Source of the DNA: an uncultured Burkholderiales bacterium
GTDB taxonomy: Bacteria; Pseudomonadota; Gammaproteobacteria; Burkholderiales; Thiobacillaceae
NCBI GenBank assembly: GCA_937925755.1
Contig: CALAMX010000062.1
Coordinates: forward strand, 1-23,995
DNA: 23,995 bases
Direction: 5' to 3'
A program made the translations under genes and the position numbers. Below the pieces are notes generated by a model, which was not told where the DNA came from, did not search any database, and saw nothing but the letters and a program-made list of their open reading frames with translations. How positions within the stretch are numbered: position 1 is the first letter of the stretch; every line of letters begins with the position of its first letter. Positions 14,982 through 22,303 of this stretch are shown piece by piece.

Positions 14982-16079
14982 TCAGCGATCCAACCAGTCG
15001 CGCACGATCGTAGCGATGCGCTCCGCGGCCCGTCCGTCCCAGTACTCGGGGATGCGTCCGCGCTTGCCGCCGCTCGTCAGGATGTCGTCGAAACATTGCA
15101 GGATCTTTTCCGGGTCGGGGCCAGTCAGGGTATTGGTGCCTTCAGTCAGCGTGATCGGCCGCTCCGTGTTCTCACGCAGGGTGATGCAGGGTACGCCCAG
15201 GGCCGTGGTCTCTTCCTGTAGCCCCCCCGAGTCGGTCAACACCAGGGTGGCCTCGCGCACGAGCCCCAGCATCTCCAGATAACCCTGCGGCGGCAGCAGC
15301 CGTATGCCCGGCCGCTCCAGGCGGTCGGCCAAATCGAAACGCTCGGCGGCCGCCCGCGTGCGCGGGTGGATGGGGAAGATCAACGGCAGGCGGGTGGCGA
15401 GGCGCGCCATGGTATCCAGCAGTGTCGCCAAAACGTCGGGGTCATCGACGTTGGCCGGGCGGTGCAGGGTCAAAACGGCATACCCACCCTTGGGTCGATG
15501 GCCCAGGGTCTGCTCGACCGGGATGGCACGCGGCAGATTGCGCCGCAAGGTGTCGATCATCACATTGCCGACGAAGTGGATCCGTTCGGGTGCAATCCCC
15601 TCACGTCTGAGATTGTCGAGGGCAGAACGCTCGGTGGTGAAGAGCAGGTCGGAGATCTGGTCGGTGAGGACCCGGTTGATCTCCTCGGGCATACGGCGGT
15701 CGAAACTCCGCAGTCCCGCCTCGACATGGATCACCGGCACGCCTTTCTTCGCCGCCACCAGGGCGCAGGCAATGGTGGAGTTCACGTCCCCCACCACCAG
15801 TACCGCGCGCGGCGCCTCGTGGTCGAGTACCGGTTCGAAAGCGCGCATGATCTCCGCGGTCTGCACGGCGTGGCTGGCGGAGCCGACCTCCAGATTGACG
15901 TGTGGGCGCGGGATGTCGAGCTGCGCGAAGAAGCTGTCACTCATGGCGGCGTCGTAGTGCTGCCCGGTGTGCACCAGCCTGGCGCGGACGGGCTTGGCGT
16001 CGAAGGCGGCCATGATGGGGGCGATCTTCATGAAGTTGGGGCGTGCGCCGACCACGCACAACACCTCGCAGGAATGCAT
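14982..16079 (-). CDS. wecB: UDP-N-acetylglucosamine 2-epimerase (non-hydrolysing)
   Basis: This 365-residue cytosolic enzyme interconverts UDP-GlcNAc and UDP-ManNAc, supplying ManNAc for the polysaccharide. Family signatures are all present: CVVGARPNFMKIAP (8-21), HTGQHYD (37-43), VVGDVNST (95-102), IHVEAGLRSFDRRMPEEINR (117-136), LTLHRPANVD and the C-terminal TDSGGLQEETTALGVPC, with Glu and His residues of the catalytic and UDP-binding sites in place. Length is slightly below the usual 370-380. The start codon follows the ATPase stop directly (TAAATG), so the two are cotranscribed and probably translationally coupled. No dehydrogenase to make ManNAcA is seen in the window. Confidence 0.95.
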   Translation of the reverse strand: MHSCEVLCVVGARPNFMKIAPIMAAFDAKPVRARLVHTGQHYDAAMSDSFFAQLDIPRPHVNLEVGSASHAVQTAEIMRAFEPVLDHEAPRAVLVVGDVNSTIACALVAAKKGVPVIHVEAGLRSFDRRMPEEINRVLTDQISDLLFTTERSALDNLRREGIAPERIHFVGNVMIDTLRRNLPRAIPVEQTLGHRPKGGYAVLTLHRPANVDDPDVLATLLDTMARLATRLPLIFPIHPRTRAAAERFDLADRLERPGIRLLPPQGYLEMLGLVREATLVLTDSGGLQEETTALGVPCITLRENTERPITLTEGTNTLTGPDPEKILQCFDDILTSGGKRGRIPEYWDGRAAERIATIVRDWLDR

Positions 16080-17081
16080 TTAGTCGCGCTCCTGGCCCTC
16101 GCTCACCGCATAGAGGATCTTGCGCACCATGGGGATCAGGCGAGTGAGCCCCCGCTCGATCTGGGTGATGCGCTCCTCCAGCTCGACCGGCAGGGCGACG
16201 TTGACGGCCATCGGGGCCGCAGCGGATGTAGCGGGCGACGGGGTCTGCCGTGGTGGCGCGTTCTGGTGATGCACCTCCTGCTTGAGGTCGGCGATCACCT
16301 CCTGCACTGCCCGCGCGTCGAACTGGTTGCGCTCTTCCAAAAAACCAAAAAGCAGCAGGCGGTCGCACAGGGTGTTGATGCGGCGCGGCACCCCGCCCGA
16401 GAAGGCGTGGATGGCGTCGAAGGCATCCTCGGTGAAGGCCGGGTTACCGTCCCAACCCACCGTCTTGAGGCGGTGCAGGATATAGCCCATGGTCTCGTCA
16501 CGGTCCATGGGGCCCAGGTGATAGGAGGCGATCACCCGTTGCCTGAGCTGTTGCATCTCGGGACCTTGCAGGGTGTCGCGGAACTCCGGTTGCCCCAGCA
16601 GGAAGCTCTGCAGCAGCGACTTCTCACCCTCCTGGAAGTTGGACAGCATGCGCAGCTCCTCCACCGCCTTGGCCGACAGGTTCTGCGCCTCGTCGACGAT
16701 CAGCAGTGCCCGCCGACCCTGACGCAGGGTGTCGCGCAGAAAGGTCTGCAGATTGTTGAGCAGGGCCGCCTTGGACAGGTGCTCATAGTCCAGGCCGAAG
16801 GCGGCCGAGACGCTGCGTAGCATGTCGTCGGCGTCGAGCTGGGTGCTGACCAGGTTGGCCACCAGATAGTGGCCGCGCTCCAGCTTCTTGAGCAGATGCT
16901 TGACCAGCATGGTCTTGCCCGCGCCCACGTCGCCGGTGATGATGATGAAGCCCTCGCCCAGCGATAGACCATATTCGAGATAGGAAAAGGCCCGCTTGTG
17001 CCCCCGACTGCCATAGAAGAAGCGTGGATCCGGGTTGAGCTGGAAGGGCTTGTCACGCAGTTGGTAATAGGCTTCGTACAT
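16080..17081 (-). CDS. XrtA-associated secretion ATPase (ExeA/GspA-like AAA)
   Basis: This 333-residue AAA-type ATPase resembles ExeA. It starts with MYEAYYQLRDKPFQLNPDP, the N-terminal signature of the group, then Walker A GDVGAGKT (50-57), Walker B ALLIVDEAQ (125-133), sensor-1-like SFLLGQPEF and arginine-containing RQRV, and a GGVPRRIN motif. The C-terminal tail (about 270-333) is proline/alanine rich and then helical. It matches the ATPase regularly found in PEP-CTERM/exosortase EPS loci and is presumed to energise or regulate export complex assembly at the inner membrane; direct evidence of role is lacking. There are 12 bp to the beta-barrel gene upstream and none to wecB downstream. Confidence 0.93.
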   Translation of the reverse strand: MYEAYYQLRDKPFQLNPDPRFFYGSRGHKRAFSYLEYGLSLGEGFIIITGDVGAGKTMLVKHLLKKLERGHYLVANLVSTQLDADDMLRSVSAAFGLDYEHLSKAALLNNLQTFLRDTLRQGRRALLIVDEAQNLSAKAVEELRMLSNFQEGEKSLLQSFLLGQPEFRDTLQGPEMQQLRQRVIASYHLGPMDRDETMGYILHRLKTVGWDGNPAFTEDAFDAIHAFSGGVPRRINTLCDRLLLFGFLEERNQFDARAVQEVIADLKQEVHHQNAPPRQTPSPATSAAAPMAVNVALPVELEERITQIERGLTRLIPMVRKILYAVSEGQERD

Positions 17082-17093
17082 GCTCGGAATCGC

Positions 17094-18764
17094 TCAGAAC
17101 CGCATGTCGAGTCGGGCGGCCACGGAGTTTTCCGTGTAGTCCTGGTGGCTCAGGTTGGAGTCGCGCTGCTGATGGCGCAGCTCCAGGCTACCACTGACGT
17201 CCGGCTGGAAGCGTCGCGTCAGGGTCAGCCCGATGTTCCAGTAATCGTCTTCGCGCGCATTGGCCGTGTTGTTCGGGTCGTCCACCTCCAGATGCGAGTA
17301 GCCGGTGGATAGGGTAACGGTGGTTCGCTCACCCGGCTGCACGCTCAGGGATGCCTGCAGCCCGGTGCGGCGGTCCTCGCGTCCTTGGATCGCAGTACCT
17401 TGATATTGCTGTCGATTGTCGAATAGACTCAGCCTGATCGTCGATCTTCGCAGTTGATAGCTGAACAGTCCCGTCAACCCTTTGTTGACGAAATTCTTTT
17501 CCAATGTCACAGGGGTGAACGCCGTGGGACCGAACAAATTCGCCAGCGCAGCATCGCTCAACCGCCGACAACCCGGTGCAACTTCCGACCCAGGGGGAAC
17601 GGGGGCAACCAAGACGTCGCCGCATTGCCAAGCGTCGAAGAGGTTTTCGAAAAACCGTTCATCGTAGCTGGTCAGGGTCTCCCGATAGACCAGCCCCCAA
17701 TTGGACCGGCGCGTGCGGTGATTGAGACTCAGGGCGTGACTGCGGCCGAAGTTGCGCTGGGTGCTGGAGGCGTTGAGGGTGGTGCGCAGGGTCGGCTGCA
17801 GGGTGATACTGCCGCTGACGAAGTCGCCTTGATCCGACCAGTTGTAGGCCAGTTCGCCAAAGAGGCGCCGGCCTGGTGTGTAATACACACCCAAGCCGTA
17901 ATAGGAAAAGTCGCGGATGCGATTGCTGGCACCGGGAAAATTGCCCTTTTGCAGGCCCGCCTGGGCGGTCAATCCGAAGCCCTGTCGCAACTGCAGGCGT
18001 GCATAGCCAGAGGCCTGCTCGCTTACGGTGTCGGCCTGGCTCTGGTAATCGGTCTCGCGGCGACTGTAGCTCAGGTTCCAGGACAGCGGGAAAAAGTTGC
18101 TGCCGCTTTGTGCCGCGAAACTGTATTGGTTGGCACTACCGTCACGCTCGGAGCCGCCGCTGGTGTAGTACTGATCACGCCGCAGCCGTAGTTCGACTGT
18201 GGCGTCCGAGCCAAAGCGGTGCTTGAGGTAGGGGCTCAAGGAAAAGCCGTAGGTCTGGCGGGTATTCTGGATCCCCACTGCATCCCCCAGACCGATGCCG
18301 TTGACATAATCGATCAGATCCTGTGAGGCACGCGCTGTTACGTCCAGATAGAACCAATCTTCCATCAATTCCGACTGAGCCTGCCCCCGTAGATGGTGGC
18401 GGATGCGACTGCGGTCGGTGTCATTGGCGTAGAGAAAGCCCGTCAGGCTGTAGTCCGCCTCCACCTTGAGCCTGCGCCCTTCGCGTCGCACCGAGATGCC
18501 CGGGGTCACCTCGGTGATCCAGTCGCTGCGCTCGAGCCCTTCCGGTCGCAGAAAGACGTTGTCGGAATAGCGTTCCGCCAGGCTCAGCCGCGGCATCCAC
18601 TGCCAGTCCCTCGCTCCGGCCGCCGCCGGCAGTAGGGTTGAGAGGGCGAGGAACAGAAGGGTTGGACGCCGCGATCGCCTCAGGAAACTCTGCCTAACTG
18701 ACTGCGCGGGCGCTCGGCTTCGTTGCGCGGTGTTGGCTCCGGCCGCCGCTACGCGGCTTAACAT
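17094..18764 (-). CDS. Outer-membrane beta-barrel protein, PEP-CTERM system associated
   Basis: From about position 18615 down the product is a typical outer-membrane barrel: alternating hydrophobic/polar strands, many Tyr/Arg/Asn girdle residues, loops such as YYTSGGSERDGSANQY, and a C-terminal strand ending in Phe (VAARLDMRF), the BAM signal. It begins after a signal peptide with core TLLFLALSTLLPAAA and likely cleavage after AGA, before RDWQWMPRLSLAERYSDNVFL. It matches the uncharacterised barrel of exosortase EPS loci and probably forms the outer-membrane pore or scaffold for the polymer. The start is uncertain: the ATG at 18764 sits inside a hairpin without a ribosome site and precedes about 27 residues that look like translated repeat DNA. 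A CTG at 18683, preceded by AGGCAGAG, would give a perfectly sized signal peptide. Confidence 0.8.
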   Translation of the reverse strand: MLSRVAAAGANTAQRSRAPAQSVRQSFLRRSRRPTLLFLALSTLLPAAAGARDWQWMPRLSLAERYSDNVFLRPEGLERSDWITEVTPGISVRREGRRLKVEADYSLTGFLYANDTDRSRIRHHLRGQAQSELMEDWFYLDVTARASQDLIDYVNGIGLGDAVGIQNTRQTYGFSLSPYLKHRFGSDATVELRLRRDQYYTSGGSERDGSANQYSFAAQSGSNFFPLSWNLSYSRRETDYQSQADTVSEQASGYARLQLRQGFGLTAQAGLQKGNFPGASNRIRDFSYYGLGVYYTPGRRLFGELAYNWSDQGDFVSGSITLQPTLRTTLNASSTQRNFGRSHALSLNHRTRRSNWGLVYRETLTSYDERFFENLFDAWQCGDVLVAPVPPGSEVAPGCRRLSDAALANLFGPTAFTPVTLEKNFVNKGLTGLFSYQLRRSTIRLSLFDNRQQYQGTAIQGREDRRTGLQASLSVQPGERTTVTLSTGYSHLEVDDPNNTANAREDDYWNIGLTLTRRFQPDVSGSLELRHQQRDSNLSHQDYTENSVAARLDMRF

Positions 18765-18894
18765 GCGCTGCGCGCATGTTAGCCTACGCCGAAACTCCGT
18801 TTTCGCTCCCTCGCCTAGCCCCATGTCATGTCTCGCGGCTAGCGCTTCGGGCGCACCACGCTCAATCCCGCTCGCCGGGTTCTGCAAAGCTTCC
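18684..18894. other. Repeat-like, apparently non-coding stretch between tyrosine kinase and beta-barrel genes
   Basis: About 210 bp separate the kinase stop from the credible signal peptide of the barrel protein. All frames give arginine/serine/alanine-rich low-complexity peptides. Features are the hairpin at 18755-18784 and several GC-rich short dyads. No sigma-54 or convincing sigma-70 promoter was found on the minus strand. I cannot tell whether it is a genome-wide repeat without the rest of the genome. Confidence 0.45.
18755..18784. repeat. Strong intergenic hairpin ahead of the beta-barrel gene
   Basis: TAACATGCGC (18759-18768) and GCGCATGTTA (18772-18781) form a perfect 10-bp stem with a 3-base loop; GGC/GCC outside extends it to 13 bp with one bulged base at 18758. 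No T-run follows on either strand. The surrounding sequence (about 18684-18894) has no gene on either strand with convincing content and looks like a repeat element or a structured leader. Confidence 0.6.
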
Positions 18895-19878
18895 CTACCG
18901 GCCGTACTCGCCATAGCCGTATCCATAACCGTAGCCGTATCCATAGCCATAGTATTCACCATGGACGCTGCGAGCGGGCACCTTGTTGAGCACGAGACCG
19001 ATGTGTTCACAGCCGGAGATGAGCGCGAGGGCGTCCTTCACCGCCTCCTGCGGCGTGCGCTCGGCCTCGACCACGAAGACGATCTGGCCCATGTAACTGG
19101 CCAGCACCGTCGCCTCGCTGGTCGCCAGCAGCGGCGGCGAGTCGAACAGGACGATGCGGTCCGGATAGCGGTTGGCGATATCCTCGACGAAGGCCTTCAT
19201 TGCGGAGCTTGCCAAAAGCTCGTTGGCATGGGCAATGGAGGGCCCGGCCGGCAGCACCGTGAGCTTGGCGATGTCGGTCTTGATCAGGACGTCCGATAGC
19301 GGCAGCCGCGGGTTGCGCAGGACATCGATCAGCCCCTCCTTCGCCTCGATGCCCAGGTAGCGGGGGATGGCCGACTTGGCCACGTCGGCGTCGACCAGCA
19401 ACACGGTGTGCTCCATCTCTGTTGCCATGCTGATGGCCAGATTGATGGCGGTGAAGGACTTGCCCTCACCAGGCAGGCTGCTGGTGACCATGATCAGGTT
19501 GCCGCGCGGCACGCGTGGCGTGTCGCCATGGCCGAAGGCTCGCGCCAGCAAGGGCCGCTTGATTAGGCGAAACTCCTCGGCGATCTTATCGCGGCCGGCG
19601 TCTGGCGTGACCATGCCCATTGCCTTGAGGCGTGCGATGTCGACTGAGACCTGGCGCGAGGTCCCACCCCAGACCGTGCTGGGCCCATCTTCGTCGAGGA
19701 CAGGGGGATTGCGCGATGGCCTTGCCGAGGTCTCGCCAAAAGACGCGGCCGCCCGCTCGATCGACTCCTCGATCAGCGCCCGCTCGCGCTGTATGTTTTC
19801 CCCGGTGAGCAGTCCCTGCACCGGCGGCGTCTGATACTGGGCCCCCAGCTTGCCTGCGGCTTTTTCGATGATGCTCAT
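18895..19878 (-). CDS. XrtA-associated tyrosine autokinase (BY-kinase)
   Basis: This 327-residue cytosolic BY-kinase works with the chain-length determinant next door to control polymer length and export. Nucleotide motifs are Walker A SSLPGEGKS (133-141), Walker A' LLVDADV (160-166) and Walker B VLFDSPP (243-249). The N-terminal ~90 residues are a variable linker, and EEFRLIKRPL (101-110) is the oligomerisation motif that contacts neighbouring subunits. The C-terminus is a tyrosine cluster: nine Tyr between 309 and 325 in an alternating YG pattern, the expected autophosphorylation tail. It matches the kinase type of exosortase loci, separate from the Wzz-like protein as in Gram-positive CpsC/CpsD. 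There are 19 bp to the upstream gene. Confidence 0.94.
   Translation of the reverse strand: MSIIEKAAGKLGAQYQTPPVQGLLTGENIQRERALIEESIERAAASFGETSARPSRNPPVLDEDGPSTVWGGTSRQVSVDIARLKAMGMVTPDAGRDKIAEEFRLIKRPLLARAFGHGDTPRVPRGNLIMVTSSLPGEGKSFTAINLAISMATEMEHTVLLVDADVAKSAIPRYLGIEAKEGLIDVLRNPRLPLSDVLIKTDIAKLTVLPAGPSIAHANELLASSAMKAFVEDIANRYPDRIVLFDSPPLLATSEATVLASYMGQIVFVVEAERTPQEAVKDALALISGCEHIGLVLNKVPARSVHGEYYGYGYGYGYGYGYGEYGR
18904..18954 (-). repeat. Hexanucleotide tandem repeat encoding the YG tail of the kinase
   Basis: About eight degenerate 6-bp units of the form GGNTAN (minus strand) encode alternating Gly-Tyr. Such arrays can gain or lose units by slippage in steps that keep the reading frame and would change the number of phosphorylatable tyrosines. 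Confidence 0.75.
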
Positions 19879-19897
19879 GGACGTTCTCCTTCGATCG

Positions 19898-21469
19898 TCA
19901 GGCGGCGGGGGACAGGACCAGGTAGTAGGTCATCAACACCCCATAGGCCATCATCAGCATGCCTGCACCAAGGGCGTAGCTGAGGTTGAGCCGGCGCTGG
20001 CGCAGCCGATAAGCGCTGGTCTCGACCCGGCTGACCACGCCAAGCGGCTGCAGCCCTGTCAGCTCACGCAACTGCCGGCGGGTGTCGACTGTGGGTCGCA
20101 GTTGCACGAGCAGGAAGGCCAGGGCGATGCCGGCACCCAGCCCAACCAGCGGGGTGACCGAGATCAACAGGGGGCGGTTGGGCCAAGCCGGTTTGGTGTC
20201 CACGCGCGGCGGATCGATCACGCGGAACTCCACGGTATCGGTCTTGGCCTCGACCTCGCCGGTCATCACCGCCGACTCACGGCGCGCCAGCAGGGCGGTG
20301 TAGTTGCTCTTGTAGATGTCGTAGTCGCGCATGAGCTGGGCAAGCTCGTTTTCGAGCTGCGGCAGCAGGTCCGCCTTGCGTAGGAGCTCGGCGCGCTGCT
20401 GTTCGAGTTGCCGGACCCGGGCGCGCAGGGAGGCCACGGTGGCGTCGGCTTCGGCGATGGCGATCGACAGCTGCTGATAGACGGGGTTCTGGGCCTTGGC
20501 GGCCACCGGGTTTTCCTTGGCCCGGGCGGCCTCGGCGGCGCGCGCGGCCTCCTCCTCCTTGGCCTTCTGCTCCTGCAGACTGGCGATCAGGCCCTTGACG
20601 CGCTGGATCTCGGGGTGAAGGTCGGTGTAGCGCAGGCGCAGGTTGTCGAGCTGCGTCTGCAGGGCATTGATACGGTTGTCGATCAGACTGTTGCTGACCG
20701 TCGTCACGGGCGGTGGCAGCATGGGCGTGGAGATCGTCTCCTCCTGCTCGGCAAGCTGCTGCTCCAGCTGCTTCTTGCGGTTGACCGCCTCCTCCAATTG
20801 CAGCCGCGTCTCGCGCAAGCTCTGGTCGAGCGCCTCGACGCGGGCGAAAAAGCCGCCGCCCTGGCCGGGCATCTGGCCGACATTACGGCGCTTGAACTCC
20901 TCGATCTGTTTTTCCTTCTCCAGTAGCCGGGCCTCGTAGGACTTGATCTGGTCGTCGAGGAATTTCTGGGTGTTGGTGAGGTCCCGGCGAGTACTGCCCA
21001 GGCTCTGCTCGGTGAAGATGGTCAGCAGCGCCTGCACCACCCGTTTGGCAAGATCCGGATTGGCGTGCACGAAGCCAATGGTGTACAGGTTCTCCCGCGT
21101 AGTCCCCTCGAGCTGGATCCGTTTGGCCAGGTCTGCGTAGAGCGCCTCTAGCGCCTTGGGGTCTTTGGCGCGCAGGTCCAGGTCGGTCATGCGCGCCACC
21201 TTCTCCAGGTTGGGGCGACTGACCAGGGTACGGGTCATCATCGCCACCTGTTGCTCGAAATTGGGCTGGATGGCCAGCCCTTGCAGCAGTGGCTTGAGTA
21301 GCGACTGGGTGTCGACGTAAACCCTGGCCTGCGCCCGGTACTCGTTCTGCAGGAGGTAGATCCACACCCAGCCGACGATGCACACCAGCCAGGTCACCCC
21401 GAGTACCAACCAGCGCCGCCGCCATATTCCCCTGGCGATGCCCAACAACTGCGCAATCTGTTCGTTCAT
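19898..21469 (-). CDS. XrtA system polysaccharide chain-length determinant (Wzz/GNVR family)
   Basis: This 523-residue inner-membrane protein has a Wzz domain at the N-terminus with the first helix at about 20-40 (WLVLGVTWLVCIVGWVWIYLL), then QNEYRAQARVYVDTQSLLKPLL. A long periplasmic coiled coil follows (about 165-250 and 265-400, rich in Gln, Glu, Leu and Ala), then the GNVR-like segment near 405-430, a second helix at about 433-455 and a third hydrophobic segment at about 498-520. It forms the oligomer that sets chain length and couples the cytosolic BY-kinase to export. The C-terminal third helix is found in the exosortase-associated type. The start at 21469 is the only Met close to the Wzz domain. 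There are 51 bp to the export lipoprotein gene upstream. Confidence 0.93.
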   Translation of the reverse strand: MNEQIAQLLGIARGIWRRRWLVLGVTWLVCIVGWVWIYLLQNEYRAQARVYVDTQSLLKPLLQGLAIQPNFEQQVAMMTRTLVSRPNLEKVARMTDLDLRAKDPKALEALYADLAKRIQLEGTTRENLYTIGFVHANPDLAKRVVQALLTIFTEQSLGSTRRDLTNTQKFLDDQIKSYEARLLEKEKQIEEFKRRNVGQMPGQGGGFFARVEALDQSLRETRLQLEEAVNRKKQLEQQLAEQEETISTPMLPPPVTTVSNSLIDNRINALQTQLDNLRLRYTDLHPEIQRVKGLIASLQEQKAKEEEAARAAEAARAKENPVAAKAQNPVYQQLSIAIAEADATVASLRARVRQLEQQRAELLRKADLLPQLENELAQLMRDYDIYKSNYTALLARRESAVMTGEVEAKTDTVEFRVIDPPRVDTKPAWPNRPLLISVTPLVGLGAGIALAFLLVQLRPTVDTRRQLRELTGLQPLGVVSRVETSAYRLRQRRLNLSYALGAGMLMMAYGVLMTYYLVLSPAA

Positions 21470-21520
21470 AAATGATCCGCGTCGGTCCTCTGATAGCCCG
21501 CAGTGGGTGAGCCGTGGGGC

Positions 21521-22126
21521 TTAGAACCAGCTCTCCGGGATGATCAGCACGTCGCCTGGCATCATCTCCACGTTCGCCGAGATGTCGCCCGCCTTGAGTA
21601 GGTCCTCCAGGCGCACGGCGAATTGCTGCGGCTTGCCGTCCACCACGCGCAAGATGCTGGCCTTGTTGCCGGCGGCGAAATCGGTGATACCGCCCACACT
21701 GATCATCACATCGATGAGCGACATATTCTCCCGGTAGGTGAGGGTCTGCGGCTTGGTGGCCTCACCCAGCACGCGGATCTGCTGGCTGTAGGGACCGGCG
21801 CCGCCGGCCACGATCACCGTGACGATGGGATCCTGGATGTAGCGGGCGAGGTTTTTCTCGATCTCGCGCGCCAGCTGGGTCGGTGTCTTGCCGCTGGCGG
21901 GCAGATCCTCGATGAGGTTCATGGTCAACTTGCCGTCGGGGCGGATGGGGAAGGAGCCCGACACCTCAGGATTGCCCCAGACGAAGACGTTGACCGTGTC
22001 GCCGGGGCCGAGCAGATAAGACCAGTCGAAGCCACCCGGGGCCTTGGCGGGGGCGGGCGGGTAGATGGGCTGGGTGGAACAGCCAACCAGCATGGCGAGC
22101 AATGCAGGCAGAACGAGACGCTTCAT
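21521..22126 (-). CDS. XrtA-associated polysaccharide export lipoprotein (Wza-like)
   Basis: This 201-residue outer-membrane lipoprotein has a signal peptide with lipobox LVGC (13-16), so Cys16 becomes the lipidated N-terminus. Then comes the Poly_export domain (about 35-110: WSYLLGPGDTVNVFVWGNPE and FPIRPDGKLTMNLIEDLPASG) and one SLBB domain (about 113-165: IRVLGEATKPQTLTYRENMS), ending MMPGDVLIIPESWF. It is shorter than E. coli Wza (one SLBB instead of more), as usual for the exosortase-associated type, and probably relies on the separate barrel protein for the outer-membrane channel. The start at 22126 is preceded by GGGGG; a longer open frame (to 22282) covers the promoter and is spurious. 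It is the first gene of the locus. Confidence 0.94.
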   Translation of the reverse strand: MKRLVLPALLAMLVGCSTQPIYPPAPAKAPGGFDWSYLLGPGDTVNVFVWGNPEVSGSFPIRPDGKLTMNLIEDLPASGKTPTQLAREIEKNLARYIQDPIVTVIVAGGAGPYSQQIRVLGEATKPQTLTYRENMSLIDVMISVGGITDFAAGNKASILRVVDGKPQQFAVRLEDLLKAGDISANVEMMPGDVLIIPESWF

Positions 22127-22198
22127 GATGACCCCCTTTGGTTCTGACACAGCCGCGGTGATTATGCCACAAGCCTTTTTCACAACAGGTACAAGACT

Positions 22199-22214
22199 AG
22201 CAAACGCCAGGCCA
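22199..22214 (-). promoter_or_regulatory. Sigma-54 (RpoN) promoter of the EPS operon
   Basis: On the minus strand TGGCCTGGCGTTTGCT has TGGC, exact GG-N10-GC spacing and TTGCT, an almost complete match to the sigma-54 consensus. It lies 73 bp before the export lipoprotein start, the first gene of the locus, and would start transcription near 22188, giving a leader of about 60 nt. An enhancer-binding activator (PrsR-like by analogy) must act from upstream. Confidence 0.82.
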
Positions 22215-22244
22215 GCCAATGACTGGGTTGTCGCCGCGCACGGT

Positions 22245-22261
22245 CTGGGACAGCGTCCCAG
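22245..22261. promoter_or_regulatory. Palindrome between divergent promoters, likely regulator-binding site
   Basis: CTGGGAC-AGC-GTCCCAG is a perfect 7+3+7 inverted repeat. Its centre is about 65 bp upstream of the predicted sigma-54 start site of the EPS operon, and it lies just ahead of the extended -10 of the plus-strand operon. It could be an activator site for the former, an operator for the latter, or both. Confidence 0.5.
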
Positions 22262-22270
22262 TGGTACACT
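22262..22270 (+). promoter_or_regulatory. Possible extended -10 promoter of the pyrophosphohydrolase operon
   Basis: TGGTACACT (22262-22270) fits TGnTATAAT with 4 of 6 in the hexamer plus the TG extension. No clear -35 is seen. A second dyad, GTACA-CTGTA-TGTAC at 22264-22278, overlaps it. The first gene (22304) has no good ribosome site. Confidence 0.3.
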
Positions 22271-22303
22271 GTATGTACGCAAATAATAGCGACCACAGCG
22301 CCT

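Noticed and set aside
15366..16820. 484-codon plus-strand open frame
   Set aside because: Lies antisense to wecB and the secretion ATPase, both clearly real; composition (His, Gly, Val, Asp, Gln rich) is that of a GC-rich antisense shadow.
18895..18960. CRISPR-like or microsatellite array
   Set aside because: The short repeats are codons of the kinase YG tail, in frame with the conserved kinase domain; there are no spacers.
18765..19010. N-terminal extension of the beta-barrel frame to 19010
   Set aside because: The extra part overlaps the 3' end of the tyrosine kinase gene in another frame and shows no conserved content.
22127..22282. N-terminal extension of the export lipoprotein to 22282
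   Set aside because: It would put the lipobox deep inside the protein and cover the sigma-54 promoter; the Met at 22126 gives a standard lipoprotein signal peptide.
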